From the NCBI GenBank assembly GCA_022449565.1, contig JAKUSA010000013.1, positions 1-33,190 of the forward strand: 33,190 bases of DNA, given 5' to 3'. The notes under the pieces are model-generated. The model saw only the letters and a list, made by a program, of their open reading frames with translations. It was not told where the DNA came from and did not search any database. The translations under genes and the position numbers were made by a program. This DNA comes from Acidimicrobiales bacterium (GTDB taxonomy: Bacteria > Actinomycetota > Acidimicrobiia > Acidimicrobiales > MedAcidi-G1). Shown here piece after piece: positions 8,459 to 15,646 of the stretch (positions are counted from its first letter, which is position 1; every line of letters starts with the position of its first letter).

Positions 8459-8487
8459 TTGGTAGTAATGGCTGACATTAGTATTAT
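8459..8487 (+). promoter_or_regulatory. Putative promoter of the acyl-CoA synthetase operon
   Basis: TTGGTA (8459-8464) and TATTAT (8482-8487) with an exact 17-bp spacer, reading toward the gene at 8544. The palindrome occupies the spacer, so a bound repressor would block both divergent promoters. Confidence 0.45.
8463..8483. promoter_or_regulatory. Imperfect palindrome, candidate TetR operator
   Basis: TAGTAATG-GCTGA-CATTAGTA: 7 of 8 arm positions pair around a 5-bp centre. It is AT-rich in otherwise GC-rich DNA and lies between divergent genes, overlapping promoter-like hexamers on both strands. The TetR gene is the second gene of one flanking operon. Binding is inferred, not shown. Confidence 0.6.
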
Positions 8488-8508
8488 GGACCGACGTTCC
8501 TCCGTCAA
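8481..8508 (-). promoter_or_regulatory. Putative promoter of the LLM monooxygenase-tetR operon
   Basis: On the minus strand, TTGACG (8508-8503) and TAATAC (8486-8481) are separated by 16 bp. The -35 matches the consensus at 5 of 6 positions; the -10 is weaker but sits in an AT-rich run. It would give a leader of about 30 nt before the ATG at 8441. Confidence 0.5.
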
Positions 8509-8543
8509 GCCCCCGGCGCCAGCGCCCCGGTACCGTCCCAGCC

Positions 8544-10061
8544 GTGTCAAGACCCCAGCCCCGTCCGTGGACCGACCACCTTCCCGACGGCGCCCGGGGA
8601 GGCTTCACCCTTCCCGAACCCGGCACCCTGGTCGGAGCCTGGACGGCCCGGCTGGCCGCCGACAGCGACAGGCCCCTGTTCCACCACGACGGCCGATGGG
8701 TCGACCGGGGTGCCTTCCTGGAGGCGACGGAGGAGGTAGCCGGACGCCTCCACCGAGCCGGCCTGGCCGTCGGCGACCGGGTGCTCGTCTCCGGAGAGGC
8801 CTCGGTAGACCTGGTGGTAGCCCATGTGGCCTGCCTCCGCCTGGGACTCGTGGTGGTCCCGGTCAACGGCGCCTATCAGGATCCCGAGCTGGCCCACATG
8901 GTCGGCGACGCCCGGCCCCGGGCCGCCTTGGTCGACCACCACGGTTGGGCGGAAGCCCTCCGAGCTATGGACCGCCACCTGTTAGTGGCCTCCACCAGCG
9001 TCGACCTCAAGGGCGGTCCGACACCCCGTCTCGACGAGGCAGGTCCTGACGCACCGGCGCTGGTCGCCTACACCTCCGGAACCACGGGCCAGCCGAAGGG
9101 GGCGATCCACACCCAGGCCAGCCTGCTGGCCGGGGCCCACTCGGTGGTCGTGGCCTGGCGGTGGACCGACCACGACCGCCTGCTGCTCTGCCTGCCGCTG
9201 TTCCACATGCACGGTCTGGGACTCGGCCTCCACGGAACCCTGCTGGTCGGCGGCTCGGCGGTTCTCCAGGCCGGGTTTGCCCCCGAGGCGGTTCTCGACG
9301 CCCTGGTCGACCAGCAGTGCTCGATGTTCTTCGGGGTCCCGACCATGTACCACCGTCTGGCCGACCATCCTCGGGTGGGGGAAATGGGAGGCCTGCGGCT
9401 GTGCGTGGCGGGCTCGGCGCCCCTGGCCGCCGACCTCCACCGGCGCCTAGCCACCGAGGCCGGCGTCGACGTCCTGGAGCGCTACGGCACCACCGAGACC
9501 CTCATGCTGGTGTCCAACCCCCACGACGGGGAACGGCGACCCGGGTCGGTGGGCATCCCGCTCCCCGGCGTGGAGGTATGCCTCGACGGGGTAACCGGTG
9601 AGGTCCTGGCCCGGGGCCCCAATGTGTTCTCCGGCTACTGGGGGCGGCCAGACGACCACCCTGAGGCGCTCGAAGGAGGGTGGTTCCACACAGGCGACCT
9701 GGCCGAGGTGTCCGACGACGGTTACCTATCGATCGTGGGCCGGGCCAAGGAACTGATCATCACCGGAGGGCTGAACGTCTACCCGAGGGAGGTCGAGGAC
9801 GTGCTGGTCGCCCACCCCGCGGTGGCCGAGGCGGTGGTGGCCGGCGTGCCGTCGACCGAGTGGGGGGAGGACGTCGTGGCCTGGGTGGTGACGGTCGACG
9901 GGGCGGACTGTCCCACCGTCGAGGACCTGCGAGCCTTCGCCGCCGGTGCCCTGGCCTCGTACAAACTGCCCCGCCGGGTGGTCGATGTAGAAGCCCTGCC
10001 CCGGAACGCCCTCGGTAAGGTTGTGCGGCACCAACTACGGGAGACTGCCGACCATGGGTGA
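8544..10061 (+). CDS. AMP-forming acyl-CoA synthetase, malonyl-CoA synthetase (MatB)-like
   Basis: A 505-aa ANL-superfamily enzyme that would activate a carboxylic acid to its CoA thioester via an acyl-adenylate. Seen: the P-loop YTSGTTGQPKGAIHT, SMFFGVPTMYHRLADHP, ERYGTTETLMLVSNPHDGERRPG, the hinge aspartate region FHTGDLAEVSDDGY, KELIITGGLNVYPREVED and the catalytic lysine in ALPRNALGKVVR. The FFGVPTMYHRL and SNP(H/Y)DGERRPG-VG-PLPGV stretches are close to MatB, so a malonate/methylmalonate-type dicarboxylate is a reasonable guess, but the substrate is not proven. It starts at GTG. Its stop overlaps the next gene by 8 bp. It is divergent from the LLM-tetR operon and probably shares its operator. 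Confidence 0.9.
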   Translation: MSRPQPRPWTDHLPDGARGGFTLPEPGTLVGAWTARLAADSDRPLFHHDGRWVDRGAFLEATEEVAGRLHRAGLAVGDRVLVSGEASVDLVVAHVACLRLGLVVVPVNGAYQDPELAHMVGDARPRAALVDHHGWAEALRAMDRHLLVASTSVDLKGGPTPRLDEAGPDAPALVAYTSGTTGQPKGAIHTQASLLAGAHSVVVAWRWTDHDRLLLCLPLFHMHGLGLGLHGTLLVGGSAVLQAGFAPEAVLDALVDQQCSMFFGVPTMYHRLADHPRVGEMGGLRLCVAGSAPLAADLHRRLATEAGVDVLERYGTTETLMLVSNPHDGERRPGSVGIPLPGVEVCLDGVTGEVLARGPNVFSGYWGRPDDHPEALEGGWFHTGDLAEVSDDGYLSIVGRAKELIITGGLNVYPREVEDVLVAHPAVAEAVVAGVPSTEWGEDVVAWVVTVDGADCPTVEDLRAFAAGALASYKLPRRVVDVEALPRNALGKVVRHQLRETADHG

Positions 10062-10755
10062 CCGACCGAGCCCCCCGACCCAGTTGGCCTTCCACTTCGA
10101 CGTGATCTGCCCCTGGGCGTACCAGACCTCGCTGTGGATGCGCGAAGTCCGGGACCGACAGGGCCTTGAGGTGGACTGGCGCTTCTTCAGCCTCGAGGAA
10201 ATCAACCGGCTCGAGGGGAAGAAACACCCTTGGGAGCGGGAGTGGTCCTACGGCTGGTCCATGATGCGCATCGGCGCCCTCCTCAAGCGCGAGGACCCGG
10301 TGCTCAACGACGCCTGGTACCTACGGTCCGGAACCGCCCTCCACGTCGAGGGGCGCAAGCCCCACCGGCCCGAGGTGGCCCGCGATCTATTGGTCGAAAT
10401 GGACCTCGACCCCGGTCTGGTCGATCTGGCCTTGGCCGACGAGTCGACCCACGACGACGTACGCAACGACCACGATCAGGTGGTCTCGATGGGCGGTTGG
10501 GGCGTGCCGACCTTGGTGTTCCCCGGCGCCGAGGACGACGACTCCCGTAAGATCTTCGGCCCGGTCCTCATCGACCCACCGACCGGCGAGGCGGCCGACC
10601 GGCTCTGGAACCTCGTCCTGGGATGGCTGGAGTTCCCCCACCTGTTCGAGATGCAGCGACCCAAGACCGAGGCTGACCTGACAGCGGTGGCCGACGTGTT
10701 CCGCCCCTACATCGAAGCCCGGGAGTGGAACACCGTGGCCAACCCGACACCCTGA
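10054..10755 (+). CDS. DsbA-family thioredoxin-fold protein (HCCA isomerase/FrnE-like)
   Basis: A 233-aa protein. The track opens at 10021, but the ATG at 10054 gives MGDRPSPPTQLAFHFDVICPWAY and overlaps the synthetase stop by 8 bp, so I use it. The DsbA-like fold is indicated by FHFDVICPW (active-site position about C19), an inserted helical domain and the cis-proline loop WGVPTLVFPG. The active site reads CPWA: only the first cysteine is present, so it cannot act as a CxxC dithiol oxidoreductase. Relatives include 2-hydroxychromene-2-carboxylate isomerases and the mycothiol-dependent nitroreductase Rv2466c, which has CPWC. A single-thiol or mycothiol-conjugating role is plausible given the mycothiol-family neighbour. 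There is no signal peptide, so it is cytoplasmic. Confidence 0.85.
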   Translation: MGDRPSPPTQLAFHFDVICPWAYQTSLWMREVRDRQGLEVDWRFFSLEEINRLEGKKHPWEREWSYGWSMMRIGALLKREDPVLNDAWYLRSGTALHVEGRKPHRPEVARDLLVEMDLDPGLVDLALADESTHDDVRNDHDQVVSMGGWGVPTLVFPGAEDDDSRKIFGPVLIDPPTGEAADRLWNLVLGWLEFPHLFEMQRPKTEADLTAVADVFRPYIEAREWNTVANPTP

Positions 10756-10791
10756 CGCGTCCCTGCGGACGAGACGAGGAACCTAAAGACC

Positions 10792-11610
10792 ATGGACATC
10801 GAACTGGACCGCACACGGATCCTCGGCGGCCTGGAGCAGATCTGGACCGAGTGGTCGGACTGGGCTAACGGCCTGTCCGCCGACGACTGGGCCACCCCCA
10901 GCCGCTGCCCCGGCTGGACCGTGCAGGACAACCTGTCCCACATCATCGGCACCGAATACATGCTGCAGGGCCGTCCGGCGCCCGACGTCGAATTCCCGAC
11001 AGCGCACCTAAAAAACCCGATCGCCGAGGGCAACGAGCGGTGGGTCGAGTCGATGCGATCCATGTCCGGGCCCGAGGTCCTCGAGGCGTTCCGGGTGATC
11101 TCGGCCGAGCGCCTCGGCGAACTGCACGCCATGTCGGACGAAGAGATCCTGAAGGTTGGCTGGTCACCAGTCGGCGAGGTGCCGTACCTACGGTTCATGA
11201 ACGTCCGGGTCTACGACTCCTGGCTGCACCTCGAGGATTGCCGGGAACCGCTGGGCCACGAACCCTCGGCTGGAGGCCGACCGGCCGAGATGTCGGTGGA
11301 GGAGGTCACCACGGCCGCTGGCTACATCATCGGCAAGAAGGGCGGCGCCCCCAACGGGAGCCGGGTCGAGGTCACCCTCACCGGCCCGGTCGAGGCCACC
11401 ATACGGGTGGTGGTCGACGGGCGGGCCTCGGTGGTCGACGCCTTCGACGGGGAGGCTACGGCCACCCTGTCGATGTCCTCGCACCACTGGCTGGCCCTAA
11501 CCGGAGGGCGCAAGGACCCTGTGCCGATGATCGACGATGGTCGGGTGGCCCTCGGCGGCGACCTGTCCCTGGCCAGGCAACTGGCCGAGCGCCTGGCGTT
11601 CACCATCTGA
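10792..11610 (+). CDS. Maleylpyruvate isomerase-family mycothiol-dependent enzyme (DinB-like)
   Basis: A 272-aa protein of the actinobacterial TIGR03083/MDMPI type. The N-terminal DinB-like four-helix bundle carries RCPGWTVQDNLSHI (about 38-51), with a histidine that is normally a metal ligand, and later RVYDSWLHLEDCREPL, which supplies further ligands. The C-terminal 100 residues (VTLTGPVEATIRVVVDG...) resemble the SCP2-like domain usually attached. Characterised members use mycothiol as thiol cofactor with a bound metal; the reaction here is unknown. A GAGG element lies about 12 nt before the ATG. It follows the DsbA-fold gene by 36 bp in the same direction. Confidence 0.85.
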   Translation: MDIELDRTRILGGLEQIWTEWSDWANGLSADDWATPSRCPGWTVQDNLSHIIGTEYMLQGRPAPDVEFPTAHLKNPIAEGNERWVESMRSMSGPEVLEAFRVISAERLGELHAMSDEEILKVGWSPVGEVPYLRFMNVRVYDSWLHLEDCREPLGHEPSAGGRPAEMSVEEVTTAAGYIIGKKGGAPNGSRVEVTLTGPVEATIRVVVDGRASVVDAFDGEATATLSMSSHHWLALTGGRKDPVPMIDDGRVALGGDLSLARQLAERLAFTI

Positions 11611-11673
11611 CCGGCACGGGCTGATTGGCAGGGTCGAGCACCGGGACCCGGACTCCGGACCTAACCTTTGGAC

Positions 11674-12321
11674 ATGGCCTTCGGACGCGAGTTGCTCACC
11701 ATTCCGGACCCTGCCGAGGCCCTGCCCGGCCGCCGCGAGGCCATGCCGGTGCCCGAGGCCCACGAGGTCAACGGTCGCCCTCTGCGGCCGCCGTTTCCCG
11801 ATGGCCTCGAGTCAGTGGTGGTGGGCATGGGCTGCTTCTGGGGGGCGGAGCGGGTCTTCTGGCAGACCCCCGGGGTGTGGACCACCGCGGTGGGCTACAG
11901 CGGAGGACACACTCCCAACCCCACCTACCGGGAGGTCTGCAGCGGGCTAACCGGTCACGCCGAGGTGGTCCTAGTGGTGTTCGACCCGGAGGCGCTGCCC
12001 ATCGGCGAGGTCCTCCGAGTGTTCTGGGAGAACCACGACCCAACCCAGGGGATGGGTCAGGGGAACGACCTAGGAACCCAGTACCGCTCGGGGGTGTGGG
12101 CCGCCGCGGACACCCACCGGGCCGCCGCCGAGGCCAGTCGGGCGGCTTACGCCACGGTATTGGCCGCCGCCGGCTACGGGCCCGTTACCTCCGAGGTCAC
12201 CCGACTCGGTGAGTTTTTCTACGCCGAGGACTACCACCAGCAGTACCTGGCTAAGAACCCCATGGGCTATTGCGGGATGGGCGGCACCGGCCTGGCCTGT
12301 CCGGCGGCACCGGCCGGCTAA
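11674..12321 (+). CDS. msrA: Peptide methionine (S)-S-oxide reductase MsrA
   Basis: Repairs methionine-S-sulfoxide in proteins. The track begins at a TTG (11668); I prefer the ATG at 11674 (MAFGRELL), giving 215 aa. Seen: the N-terminal extension [17 protein letters not shown], catalytic GCFWGAER (Cys about 54), [44 protein letters not shown] and [15 protein letters not shown]. The C-terminal cysteines in [13 protein letters not shown] are in position for thiol relay. The sequence is strikingly close to the enterobacterial long form. It converges on the acyl-CoA dehydrogenase gene with 21 bp between stops. Confidence 0.96.
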   Translation: MAFGRELLTIPDPAEALPGRREAMPVPEAHEVNGRPLRPPFPDGLESVVVGMGCFWGAERVFWQTPGVWTTAVGYSGGHTPNPTYREVCSGLTGHAEVVLVVFDPEALPIGEVLRVFWENHDPTQGMGQGNDLGTQYRSGVWAAADTHRAAAEASRAAYATVLAAAGYGPVTSEVTRLGEFFYAEDYHQQYLAKNPMGYCGMGGTGLACPAAPAG

Positions 12322-12342
12322 GCCGCCGGGGAGCCGAACGGT

Positions 12343-13452
12343 TCAGTCCAGGAGCTGGCCGGCGATCAACTCCTCTAGGTGCGCCGGGTCGTACCAGTTG
12401 AGCTGCCACGACTTGGCCCGCCGGAAGTAGAGCTGGGCGTCGCATTCGACGGTGAACCCCAGACCGCCGTGGATCTGGATTCCGGTGGCGCTCACGTCTC
12501 GACAGGTCTGGGTAGCGAACAGCTTGGCCATGGCGGCCAGGGTCTCGGAGTCGTGGCCGACGTCCCGGGCCCAGGCGGCCTGATACACCAGGACACGGCC
12601 GCCGTCGATGGCGGTAATGCCGTCGGCCAGGTAGTGGGCGATCGACTGGAACGACCCGATCGGCTTGTCGAACTGGTGGCGCACCTTGGCGTACTCGGTT
12701 GCAAGAGCGTGGGAGGCCTCGGCGCCACCGATGGCCTGAGCGGCTACCAGCACGATGGCGTCGAGCATCGTGGCGTGCCACAGGTCCCAACCGGTGCCGG
12801 GGTCCCCAATACGGTCGGCGTCGGCCACCCGAACCTCGTCGAAGTCCACCCGGTACTGGGTGTCGGAGGCCACCGACAACTGCTGGGAGAGGGTCACCCC
12901 AGTCGCCGCCGGGTCAACCAGGAATAGGCTCACCCCGGCCGGTTCCCGGGCTAGCACCACCAACCGGTCGACCGAGGCGGCGAACGCCACGTGCCGCTTG
13001 GTTCCGGTAAGTGTCACGCCGTCCCCGTCGGGCGCCGCCTCCACCCGCACGCCAGCCGGCCCGAAGCCTCCGTCGGGCTCCAGCCACGCCGGGCTGAGGA
13101 TTGCCTCGCCCGAAGCGATGCGGGCCAACCAGGTATCCCGCTGGGCGTCGGAGCCCCCCGCCATGAGAACCCCGGCTGAGACGACCGAACTCGCCAGGTG
13201 GGGCGAGGGGACCAGGCTGCGGCCGAACTCCTCGTAGACGACCACCGCGTCTAACAGCCCCATGGCCGACCCGCCGTAGGCCTCGGGGACCATGAGGCCG
13301 CAGAGCCCCATGGACGCCAACTTCTGCCAGAAGCCGTCGTCGTAGCCCCGAGGGTCGTTTTCGAGCTGACGCACCGTCTCGGCGGCGTCCTCGCAAAGGC
13401 TCCGCACCGCCTTCCGGAGCATGTCCTGTTCGTCGGTGAAGTCGAGGTCCAT
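12343..13452 (-). CDS. Acyl-CoA dehydrogenase-family protein, probable non-catalytic partner subunit
   Basis: A 369-aa FAD-dependent dehydrogenase fold. The track opens at 13599; homology begins at MDLDFTDEQDML, so I use the ATG at 13452, preceded by GAGGGG on the minus strand. Seen: the helical N-terminal domain with LGLCGLMVPEAYGG-type sequence, the beta domain with TLTGTKRHVAFA, and the C-terminal helical domain with VRHQFDKPIGSFQSIAH and IQIHGGLGFTVECDAQLYFRR. The usual catalytic glutamate positions (YEGT near the C-terminus, or the LDLER type) are not occupied by Glu. In heteromeric (alpha2beta2) steroid dehydrogenases one subunit lacks the base, so I infer pairing with the dehydrogenase at 15647-16840. 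It is the last gene of the minus-strand operon. Confidence 0.9.
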   Translation of the reverse strand: MDLDFTDEQDMLRKAVRSLCEDAAETVRQLENDPRGYDDGFWQKLASMGLCGLMVPEAYGGSAMGLLDAVVVYEEFGRSLVPSPHLASSVVSAGVLMAGGSDAQRDTWLARIASGEAILSPAWLEPDGGFGPAGVRVEAAPDGDGVTLTGTKRHVAFAASVDRLVVLAREPAGVSLFLVDPAATGVTLSQQLSVASDTQYRVDFDEVRVADADRIGDPGTGWDLWHATMLDAIVLVAAQAIGGAEASHALATEYAKVRHQFDKPIGSFQSIAHYLADGITAIDGGRVLVYQAAWARDVGHDSETLAAMAKLFATQTCRDVSATGIQIHGGLGFTVECDAQLYFRRAKSWQLNWYDPAHLEELIAGQLLD

Positions 13453-13463
13453 GGGCTGGCCCC

Positions 13464-13940
13464 TCAGGGGCGCCAACGGTCGCCGTGGCGCCGCCAGGGG
13501 TTGTCGTCGCTGTCGACTGGGAGGGCCACCCGGACGACGCAGGTGGTGGCAGCTGCCCCGTCCACTTCGAGGGACACGTCGAGGTCGACCCAGCCGCAAC
13601 CAACCTCGTCAACCTCGGTGCTGATCACCGTTCCGGCCAGGACCATGTGGTCGCCGGGGAAGACCGGGGTGTTCATCCGGAAGGTCATCCGTCCCAGCCG
13701 GCCGGTCGGCCCTGTCCAGTCGGTGACGTAGCGTTCGAACCAGGCGGCTTGATTCGGGGTGTTGAGGAAGATGTCTCTCGTGCCGTTGCGGTTGACCGCG
13801 AAGTCGTGGTCGTGGTGCATCGGCCGCCAGTCCCGTGAAGCCAGGGCGCCGAGCACCACCGTGGTGGCCGTCACATCGTGGCTAAGCGGCGCCAGTGACC
13901 AGCCGACGGTCACGTCACCGTGGAGTACGCCGGCCCTCAT
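13464..13940 (-). CDS. MaoC-like hot-dog enoyl-CoA hydratase subunit
   Basis: A 158-aa single hot-dog domain. The hydratase-2 motif is present: SRDWRPMHHDHDFAV, with the Asp (about 37) and His (about 42) of the D-x4-H catalytic pair, then DIFLNTPNQAAWFERYVTDW. It would hydrate a 2-enoyl-CoA. Its ATG overlaps the stop of the upstream half-hydratase by 4 bp, and its stop lies 11 bp from the next dehydrogenase start. A single MaoC domain of this type normally needs a second hot-dog partner, supplied by the upstream gene, as in the two-subunit ChsH1/ChsH2 steroid hydratase. Confidence 0.9.
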   Translation of the reverse strand: MRAGVLHGDVTVGWSLAPLSHDVTATTVVLGALASRDWRPMHHDHDFAVNRNGTRDIFLNTPNQAAWFERYVTDWTGPTGRLGRMTFRMNTPVFPGDHMVLAGTVISTEVDEVGCGWVDLDVSLEVDGAAATTCVVRVALPVDSDDNPWRRHGDRWRP

Positions 13941-14467
13941 TGAGACTCTCCGTCGTCCCGTCGGTAGCCGAAGGCCGTGTAGGACTCGACGCCGACGATG
14001 GCGTCGTCCTGATTTAGGTATTCCACGTCGACCACCCAGAACCGGCCGCGGCCCAGGTGGGTGGTCTTCGGTTCACTGATCGACCGGAGGACCTGTCGGG
14101 ACCGCACCCGGTCGCCGACCCGTACCGGATGGTGGAAGACGTTGGTGTTCGACGAGATGATGGCCTCCGGTAGCCCCAGGTCCTCTTTGAGGTCGAAGTG
14201 GGCCTGGAGGGGTACCGCCGGTTCGGTGAGGCCCGGTGACCAGTGGTGGGGCCGGAACCAAACCGAGAGCATGGTGGGCGGGGCGACCGGGCCGTCGGTG
14301 AGTTCGGCCGCCACCTCTCCGTCCCAGAAGAGCGGATTGCCGTTCTCCACCGATGCGCAGGATGTCCAGATGTACCCCTGCTCGACGGGGAATCCGCCCT
14401 CCAGTTCGTATTGGATCTGGTCGATCCGGGCCATGACCTGGTCGGGGACCGGCGGTAGGTCAGTCAT
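13937..14467 (-). CDS. MaoC-like N-terminal (FAS1-type) dehydratase-domain protein
   Basis: A 176-aa hot-dog protein of the MaoC_dehydrat_N kind (PF13452-like). Seen: WTSCASVENGNPLFWDG, PPTMLSVWFRPHHW, NVFHHPVRVGDRVRSRQVLRSI and a C-terminal strand VDVEYLNQDDAIVG. These domains usually bind the CoA part and pair with a catalytic MaoC domain, here the next gene. ATGA overlaps at both its 5' end (with the racemase-like gene) and its 3' end (with the MaoC gene) imply translational coupling and a stoichiometric complex. Confidence 0.88.
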   Translation of the reverse strand: MTDLPPVPDQVMARIDQIQYELEGGFPVEQGYIWTSCASVENGNPLFWDGEVAAELTDGPVAPPTMLSVWFRPHHWSPGLTEPAVPLQAHFDLKEDLGLPEAIISSNTNVFHHPVRVGDRVRSRQVLRSISEPKTTHLGRGRFWVVDVEYLNQDDAIVGVESYTAFGYRRDDGESQ

Positions 14468-15627
14468 GCGATCACCCCCGCGGCCCGCCAGGCGGTAACC
14501 GTGTCGGGGGCCACTCCGACCTCATCGAGCAACTCCTCGGTGGCGGTAGCCGTCCAGTCGGGGATCTCCAGGACGACCGGGTCGACCTGTCGGGCCAGCG
14601 GCGCGCCGACCTGGCGCAGACGGCCGGAGGTGGGATGGGTGACCTCGACGAAGGCACCACGCGCCCCGTACTGTCCGTCGGCCACCACCCCGGGCACGTC
14701 GAGGACCGGTGACACGCACGCGTCGGCTGGGGCCAACTCGGCAACCCAGTCGTCCCGGCTCCGGGAGGCGAAGGCGGCCGTAAAGTCGGCTCGCATGGTC
14801 TCGACGTCGTCGTCGTACTGACGGTCGATCCACTGCTCGCAGCCCAGGATGTGACACAGGTTGGCGAAGAACTTCGGTTCGATGGCCGCCACGGCCAGCC
14901 AACCACCGTCGCCTGCCTGGTAAAGGTCGTACCAGGCGTAGCGGCCGGTGAGCAGGCCCTCTCGGGGACCCGGCTGGACGCCCTCGGCCAGGTGTTCGTC
15001 GATGGCCAGGGACATCAGGGCCAGCACCCCGTCGGCCACCGACACGTCGAGGTGGACGCCCTCCCCGGTTGCGGCCCGGGCGACAAGTGCGGCACACACC
15101 GCGGCCACGGCGTGCAGGCCTCCGGCCGCGCTGTCGGCGACCGTGGCCCCCGGAAGGGCCGGACCCCCCCGCTCGTCCCGGCCCGAGCAGTGGAGGTAAC
15201 CGCCGACGGCCAGGTAGTTGAGGTCGTGGCCGGCCCAGGACGAGCGGGGGCCGGTCTGGCCGTAGCCGGTGGTCGAGCAGTAGACGATGCCGGGGTTGAG
15301 GACCCGCACAGCCTCGTATCCGACGCCGAGCCGGTCGACCACCCCGGGCCGGAAGCTCTCGATGACCACATCGGCCTTGGCGGCTAGGCGCAGGAATGCG
15401 TTGCGTCCGTTCTCGGCCTGGAGGTCGACCATGAGGCGCCTCATCCCCCGGTGGGCGGCGTAGGCGTGGGTCGGAGGGGTGATCTGGAGGTCGCGGTCTC
15501 GGGGGATCGGGCCCACCTCAACCACCGTGGCGCCCCAATCGGCGAGCCAACGTGCTGCCCGGGCGGCAGGTCCGACCGAGGCCAGCACCAGAACGGTGAC
15601 CCCTTCGAGTAGCGGGCGGTCGTCCAT
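14464..15627 (-). CDS. Alpha-methylacyl-CoA racemase-like CaiB/BaiF protein
   Basis: A 387-aa class III CoA-transferase fold. The track opens at 15714; the conserved start is MDDRPLLEGVTVLVL at 15627, preceded by a G-rich Shine-Dalgarno. The racemase subfamily is suggested by AGHDLNYLAVGG (His about 134) and ATVADSAAGG (Asp about 165), which match the His/Asp acid-base pair of mycobacterial and mammalian AMACR. Ordinary formyl- or carnitine-CoA transferases have only the nucleophilic Asp. Such enzymes epimerise 2-methyl-branched acyl-CoAs so that a stereospecific dehydrogenase can act, which fits the two dehydrogenases in the same operon. Substrates (sterol side chains, pristanate-like acids) are inferred from family knowledge only. 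Confidence 0.85.
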   Translation of the reverse strand: MDDRPLLEGVTVLVLASVGPAARAARWLADWGATVVEVGPIPRDRDLQITPPTHAYAAHRGMRRLMVDLQAENGRNAFLRLAAKADVVIESFRPGVVDRLGVGYEAVRVLNPGIVYCSTTGYGQTGPRSSWAGHDLNYLAVGGYLHCSGRDERGGPALPGATVADSAAGGLHAVAAVCAALVARAATGEGVHLDVSVADGVLALMSLAIDEHLAEGVQPGPREGLLTGRYAWYDLYQAGDGGWLAVAAIEPKFFANLCHILGCEQWIDRQYDDDVETMRADFTAAFASRSRDDWVAELAPADACVSPVLDVPGVVADGQYGARGAFVEVTHPTSGRLRQVGAPLARQVDPVVLEIPDWTATATEELLDEVGVAPDTVTAWRAAGVIA

Positions 15628-15646
15628 TCCGTCCCCCGATGGCCGA

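Noticed and set aside
6786-8465. A 559-aa open frame on the plus strand
   Set aside because: It lies antisense to the TetR and LLM genes and crosses their junction and promoter. It is rich in His/Val/Gly and shows no family motif; this is the usual mirror frame of GC-rich coding DNA.
10758-10771. Hairpin CGTCC-CTGC-GGACG between the DsbA-fold and MDMPI genes
   Set aside because: A 5-bp stem with no U-tract in a GC-rich spacer; expected by chance, and the flanking genes look co-transcribed.
12300-12345. GC-rich short repeats (CGGC-TAA-GCCG) between the convergent msrA and dehydrogenase stops
   Set aside because: The stem is only 4 bp with a 3-nt loop and no T-run; too weak to call a terminator.
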